64,000 bases of DNA. Source: Gemmatimonadaceae bacterium (lineage in GTDB: Bacteria > Gemmatimonadota > Gemmatimonadetes > Gemmatimonadales > Gemmatimonadaceae). The stretch is from the NCBI GenBank assembly GCA_025934775.1, contig JAICWO010000003.1:62001-126000 (forward strand). The letters are read 5' to 3'. Positions 60,352 through 64,000 of the stretch are shown piece by piece. The notes below the pieces were generated by a model. That model ran no database searches. It saw only the letters and a program-made list of their open reading frames with translations, and had not been told where the DNA came from. The position numbers and the translations under genes are program-made. The number at the start of each line of letters is the position of its first letter. Position 1 is the stretch's first letter.

Positions 60352-60771
60352 TCAGTCGGGCCGCCAGGTGGCACTCAGCGTGGCGTCTTCGGCCACTGTG
60401 ACCTCGATCACACGCGCGCTGGCTCCGAGTTTCGCCTGCACCCGCTCGAAGATGAAGCGCGCGAGCTCCTCGCCCGTGGGGATGAGCTTTCCCTCGGCGA
60501 ACTCCGGTACGTCGAGGTTGATGTTCGCGTGATCGAACCGATCGTGGACTTCGGACGCGAGCACGCGATCGAGGATCGCGAGATTCACGACCATCCCGGT
60601 CTCGGGATCGATCGGCGCCGTGACGGTGACGTCGCACGTATAGCTGTGGCCATGGTATCGCTCGCGTGCGCAGCGCCCAAAGACTTCGGCGTTTCGCTCG
60701 TCCGACCAGTCGGGGCGGCGATATCGGTGCGCCGCGGCGAACGACACGCGGCGCGTGAGAGAGGCGGGCAT
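60352..60771 (-). CDS. queD: 6-carboxy-5,6,7,8-tetrahydropterin synthase (QueD/PTPS family)
   Basis: A 139-residue zinc enzyme of the QueD/6-pyruvoyltetrahydropterin synthase family, the first committed pterin step toward queuosine. Zinc ligands are His15 (AAAHRY), His40 and His42 (YHGHSY), with the nearby Cys34 (FGRCARERYHGH) as catalytic residue. DRFDHANINLDVPEF and FIFERVQAKL complete the fold. The ATG at 60771 begins the conserved N-terminus. It stands alone between fdhE and the BON gene. Other queuosine genes are not in this window; a related pterin role is also possible. Confidence 0.88.
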   Translation of the reverse strand: MPASLTRRVSFAAAHRYRRPDWSDERNAEVFGRCARERYHGHSYTCDVTVTAPIDPETGMVVNLAILDRVLASEVHDRFDHANINLDVPEFAEGKLIPTGEELARFIFERVQAKLGASARVIEVTVAEDATLSATWRPD

Positions 60772-60908
60772 GTGTAGGGCTGGCGAATAGCGACGGGAGA
60801 TAGCGGGACTGGACCGGTGGCTCGCGCGCGCTCGATCGAGCGCCACGCGAGCTCGAATGTGTCCTCGAAGTCTACTCGCCCCCCCTCGAGCTGGCTCCTA
60901 CCACCGGC

Positions 60909-61412
60909 TCAATGATCCTCGCCGAACTCGTCGCGCTGGGTGAAGCCTTCCTGGGTCGGGCTCTCGGGAGGAATCCACGACGTACCGTCCTGAATCGCTT
61001 CGCCGACGTCGGTCGTTCCGAACAGCTCGGCGTCGAGATTCTCCTGCGTCGTGTCGGTGGTCGGCTCGATCGGTCGCGGGCGATCGCCCAGGAGCAGTCC
61101 CTCGCGCTGGTCCTCGTCGGCGAGATGCTCGTCGATCTCCTCGGGGCTCAGCGCGCGTCGCGCCGGGTCGACGAAGATGTTGTTCTGGCAGCGCTGCGCG
61201 CCCACCAAGTCCGTCACCACGTGCTCGGCGATCAGCCGCTCGCCGTCGGTCCCGACGCGCCCTTCGAGGGTGACGAGGCCCTCCCGCACCGCGACGGTGA
61301 TCTCGTCGATATCGAGGGCGTTGTGTGCCGCGAGGTGGTCGCGAACGAGCCCTCGCAGCTCGTCGTCGCTCAGATCATCCAGGTCGTGCAGGTCTTCGAA
61401 ATCGCGCGCCAT
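60909..61412 (-). CDS. BON-domain protein
   Basis: A 167-residue acidic protein. A BON domain covers about residues 15-85 (DDELRGLVRDHLAAHNALD, ITVAVREGLVTLEGRVGT, AEHVVTDLVGAQRCQNNIFVD). BON domains typically bind membranes or phospholipids and stabilise envelope. The rest (90-167) is Glu/Asp-rich and seems disordered. No signal peptide is visible, so it would be cytoplasmic, unlike OsmY. The ATG at 61412 is chosen because the longer frame upstream is unrelated in composition. It is 38 bp after the outer-membrane protein gene and may be in the same unit. Confidence 0.82.
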   Translation of the reverse strand: MARDFEDLHDLDDLSDDELRGLVRDHLAAHNALDIDEITVAVREGLVTLEGRVGTDGERLIAEHVVTDLVGAQRCQNNIFVDPARRALSPEEIDEHLADEDQREGLLLGDRPRPIEPTTDTTQENLDAELFGTTDVGEAIQDGTSWIPPESPTQEGFTQRDEFGEDH

Positions 61413-61450
61413 GAGTTCACCTGCCTCAGTGAGCCCCGGCCCTCGATTCG

Positions 61451-62143
61451 TCAGAAGAAGTACGAGACGCCGAGGGTGAACGCCGGGTTGTTGGTCCAGA
61501 ACGACTTGGACTGAGTCTGCGGAATTACCGGCTGCCCGCCGGCCGGTGCGACATAGAACGCTTCCGGATAGCCGATCGTGTACAAGCGATTGGTGATGTC
61601 GCCGCGCAACTGCAAATGGCCGCCCGGCACCCACCGAATTCCACCGCCCCAGTTGAGTGCAAAGCGGGTGCCGAACCTGAATCCGCCGGTGTCCGGCTGC
61701 GTGCGCAAATCCGAGATCAGTCCCGCGCCGCCGGCGACTTCGGGCACGATGTGATGCCAACTCTTCCCGCCGGTGAGACTCAGCCCCAGGCCAATGTTGC
61801 CCGCGTAGAGCGGCCGATCGACCGTGCCGACACGCTGGGCCGCGCCAACCTTGAACGGGTTGATGAGCTCCCGCTGCGAGGAGATGCGCGCGAATTCGGC
61901 GATCAGGTGCGCCGGACCGCCAGCGCGCCACTCGTAGTGCAGTCCGAGGAGCGCGCCGCTCTGTGGCGCGGCATCGACCGGATCGCGGTGTGCGTGATAC
62001 TGCCCGAAGAGGAGCGTGAGCTCCTGCGTGTGCTCCAGGTCCACGTAGGGACTGTGCGCGGGCGGGTAGCCCACCTGCGCTCCCGCCGGCGCCGCGCCCG
62101 CGAGGGCGAGGGCGATCAGTGCGGGCGTGACGAAGTGCCTCAC
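61451..62143 (-). CDS. Outer-membrane beta-barrel-like protein
   Basis: A 230-residue exported protein with a signal peptide (VRHFVTPALIALALAGAAP). The mature part has alternating hydrophobic strands with aromatic ends: ELTLLFGQYHAHRD, ALLGLHYEWRAG, LIAEFARISS, AGNIGLGLSLTGGKSWHHIVPEVAGG, FRFGTRFALNWGGGIRWVPG and a terminal FTLGVSYFF with the closing Phe typical of barrel proteins. It resembles the 8-strand outer-membrane barrels used for export or as pathogenicity-type porins; no function can be given. GTG 62143 overlaps the gpmI stop by 4 nt (GTGA). Confidence 0.75.
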   Translation of the reverse strand: MRHFVTPALIALALAGAAPAGAQVGYPPAHSPYVDLEHTQELTLLFGQYHAHRDPVDAAPQSGALLGLHYEWRAGGPAHLIAEFARISSQRELINPFKVGAAQRVGTVDRPLYAGNIGLGLSLTGGKSWHHIVPEVAGGAGLISDLRTQPDTGGFRFGTRFALNWGGGIRWVPGGHLQLRGDITNRLYTIGYPEAFYVAPAGGQPVIPQTQSKSFWTNNPAFTLGVSYFF

Positions 62144-63687
62144 GCGCGTTCTCCTGTGTGTCTCAGGTCTACACCCGTCATCTCGGCGGGCTGCTCGAGT
62201 CCGAGCATCGTCAACAGCGTGGGGCCGACGTCGCACAGCGCGCCGCCGGATCGAAGCGCGCGTCTGCCGTCCGGATCCACGACGACGAGCGGCACGGGGT
62301 TGGTGGTGTGCGCGGTGTGCGGGCCACCCGTCTCGGGATCGATCATCATCTCGCAGTTGCCATGATCGGCTGTGATCAGCAGCCGCGCGCCGGCGCGATC
62401 CGCTGACTTCATCACGCGCGCGAGACACTGGTCCACCGTCTCCACCGCGGTGATCACCGCGGGCATCGATCCGGTGTGGCCGACCATGTCTGCATTCGCA
62501 TAGTTGCAGAGAATGAACTCGTGCTCCCGCTTCTCGATCGCGTCACAGAGCACGTCGGTGATTCCGGGTGCGCTCATCTCGGGCGCGAGATCGTACGTGG
62601 CGACCTTCTGGCTCGGCACGAGCAAGCGGTCCTCGCACGGGAATGGCGTCTCCACACCGCCATTGAAGAAATACGTCACGTGCGCGTACTTCTCGGTCTC
62701 GGCGGTCCGAAGCTGGTGCATGCCAGCATTGGACACCACTTCGCCCACGATGTTCGCCATGGACTGCGGCGGGAACGCCACCGGCACGTCGAAGGTGCGG
62801 TCGTACGTGGTCATCGTGACCACGGTGAGCTTGGGCGGCTTCCCGCGATCGAAGCCGTCGAAGTCCGGCTGCGTGAGCGCGCGGACGATCTGGCGCATCC
62901 GGTCCGCGCGGAAGTTGAAGCAGATCACCGCGTCGCCGTCGCGTATCGGCGCGACCGGCTCGCCGTCGTTCACGATGACCGTTGGCGTGATGAATTCATC
63001 GGTCTCGCCACGGTTGTACGCGGCCTGAATCACCTCGAGCGGATGGGTGCCTTCCGGCCCGACGCCTTGTACCGCGGCGCGATACCACTTCTCGGTGCGA
63101 TCCCACCGCTTGTCGCGGTCCATCCCGAAGTACCGCCCGCCGAGACTTCCGACGACGGCGCGCCCCTTCGCGCGCTCGAGCAGCTCGCGCATGTAGCCGA
63201 GTCCGGAGCGCGGCATCGTGTCGCGGCCGTCGGTCATCACGTGGATTGCGAGCTTCGGAACGCCGCGCTCGGCGCAGAGATCGATCAACGCGAACAGGTG
63301 CTTGTCGATCGCATGCACCCCGCCGTTGCCGAGGAGTCCGATCAGGTGCACCGTGCCATCGCTCGCGAGCGCAGCCTGGCACGCGTGCTCGAATACCGGA
63401 TTCTCGAAGAACGATCGATCGTCGATCGCTTCGCTGATGCGCACGAGATCCTGCATCACCACGCGACCGGCGCCGAGGTTCAGGTGTCCGACCTCGCTAT
63501 TGCCCATCTGTCCTTCCGGAAGCCCTACCGCGAGACCCGACGCCTGCAGCAGCGTGCGAGGATAGCCGCCCCACAACGCGTCCCATGTCGGTGTTTGCGC
63601 GAGCGCGATTGCGTTTCCCTCGCGCTCCGGCCGATACCCCCAGCCGTCGAGCACTACGAGCACAACAGGACGCTTGGTCACGTGCAA
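62140..63687 (-). CDS. gpmI: 2,3-bisphosphoglycerate-independent phosphoglycerate mutase
   Basis: Interconverts 3- and 2-phosphoglycerate in glycolysis with two Mn2+. The 515-residue product has the phosphatase-type motifs in order: VVLVVLDGWG with Asp14, GQMGNSEVGHLNLGAGR with the phospho-acceptor Ser64, HVMTDGRDTMPRSG, CFNFRADRMRQI, then NYANADMVGHTGSM and TADHGNCEMM as C-terminal metal sites. Length and motifs are normal. The ATG at 63687 starts HVTKRPVVLVVLDG. It precedes the outer-membrane protein gene, to which it is coupled. Confidence 0.97.
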   Translation of the reverse strand: MHVTKRPVVLVVLDGWGYRPEREGNAIALAQTPTWDALWGGYPRTLLQASGLAVGLPEGQMGNSEVGHLNLGAGRVVMQDLVRISEAIDDRSFFENPVFEHACQAALASDGTVHLIGLLGNGGVHAIDKHLFALIDLCAERGVPKLAIHVMTDGRDTMPRSGLGYMRELLERAKGRAVVGSLGGRYFGMDRDKRWDRTEKWYRAAVQGVGPEGTHPLEVIQAAYNRGETDEFITPTVIVNDGEPVAPIRDGDAVICFNFRADRMRQIVRALTQPDFDGFDRGKPPKLTVVTMTTYDRTFDVPVAFPPQSMANIVGEVVSNAGMHQLRTAETEKYAHVTYFFNGGVETPFPCEDRLLVPSQKVATYDLAPEMSAPGITDVLCDAIEKREHEFILCNYANADMVGHTGSMPAVITAVETVDQCLARVMKSADRAGARLLITADHGNCEMMIDPETGGPHTAHTTNPVPLVVVDPDGRRALRSGGALCDVGPTLLTMLGLEQPAEMTGVDLRHTGERA

Positions 63688-63875
63688 ATCTGGATTGATG
63701 ACGGATTGTGATGAGCGGGGCGAAATCTACATGGCTGATGCGGCGTGCGAGAACCGGACTCAGCGCGCGTGATGGAAATTTCGCGTGGCGAATTCGGTTC
63801 CCGATTCGTCTACCCAGCACTATCATCAGGCACATCCGTGCTCCACTCGGAGCCGGCCTCCCAGTCAGTTCTCGA

Positions 63876-64000
63876 ATGCGGTCTTTCCTCCACCGTCTCC
63901 GCGCAGCCACGCGCAACGACGCGGCGCGGCTCGGCACCCTCGGACTGTTCGGCATCGCCGCGCTCGGCGCCATCCAGTTCGCGCCGAGAATGCGAACGGC
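63876..64000 (+). CDS. Partial protein with N-terminal membrane helix, cut by window edge
   Basis: An ATG at 63876 opens a frame to the window end (41 codons). It encodes MRSFLHRLRAATRNDAARLG followed by TLGLFGIAALGAIQFAP, a basic start and one likely membrane helix. The gene is divergent from gpmI. Too little is visible to name it, and no ribosome site stands out. Confidence 0.4.
   Translation, partial: MRSFLHRLRAATRNDAARLGTLGLFGIAALGAIQFAPRMRT

Noticed and set aside
63497-63973. 158-codon minus-strand frame at the right end
   Set aside because: It overlaps gpmI in another frame and is Arg/Ser-rich without domain signal.

Overview
The window is high-GC, densely coded chromosomal DNA. It contains no phage, plasmid, rRNA or complete tRNA gene that I can support. 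The gene mix suggests a soil-type member of the Gemmatimonadota or a close relative: a long ADOP-type ABC permease with an adjacent PadR regulator, large exported M1, S9 and HExxHxxGxxH peptidases with Gly/Arg-rich inserts, a Big2 lipoprotein, a BTAD/STAND regulator, and CstA with its small partner. This is inferred from protein content, not from a marker gene.

Layout. 0-2.5 kb (+): the 3' end of hslU, argF, a Bcp-type peroxiredoxin whose peroxidatic residue is an in-frame TGA followed by a SECIS-like hairpin (probable selenoprotein), and a PPOX-fold stress protein. 2.5-7 kb (-): an exported zinc metalloprotease and a class II, covalent-flavin cholesterol oxidase. 7.1-11.3 kb (+): gcvT, mog, a sigma54 activator and an unrecognised gene. 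11.3-15.6 kb: a lower-GC stretch with a 16-codon ORF, a membrane HD-GYP phosphodiesterase and most of a BTAD/STAND/TPR regulator; the compositional border falls inside the regulator. 16.5-18.2 kb (-): MoxR ATPase and a BsuPI-domain lipoprotein. 18.4-21.7 kb (+): the ATP synthase F0 genes plus delta, ended by a strong terminator, so the rest of F1 must lie elsewhere. 21.8-30.6 kb: S9 and M1 peptidases, an exported Hcp-like protein and a UbiB-like kinase, with two copies of a ~160-bp palindromic dispersed element. 30.7-35 kb (+): ferredoxin, cupin, sugar nucleotidyltransferase and ABC exporter. 35-40.6 kb: M20 peptidase, MFS transporter, YbdD/CstA and a lipoprotein. 40.7-44.5 kb (+): NAD-type isocitrate dehydrogenase, a phosphoesterase, an SprT-like protein and glutaryl-CoA dehydrogenase. 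44.5-45.1 kb: a noncoding array of 16-, 17- and 25-bp repeats. 45.2-52.7 kb (+): ADOP permease, PadR, a pilin-like secreted protein and etfB-etfA-etfD. 52.7-63.7 kb (-): Big2 lipoprotein, then an fdhE-mobA-dacB-moeA-methyltransferase operon, QueD, a BON protein, an outer-membrane protein and gpmI. A partial membrane protein starts at the right edge.

How it fits together. Glutaryl-CoA dehydrogenase, the ETF subunits and EtfD form a plausible route from acyl-CoA oxidation to quinone, next to the TCA enzyme isocitrate dehydrogenase and ATP synthase F0. Mog, MoeA, MobA and FdhE imply a bis-MGD formate dehydrogenase elsewhere. Such enzymes are often selenoproteins, which would fit with the genome having selenocysteine machinery for the UGA peroxiredoxin. 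Translational coupling through 1- or 4-nt overlaps (ATGA, GTGA, TGATG and once CTGA) is very common and was used to set many starts.
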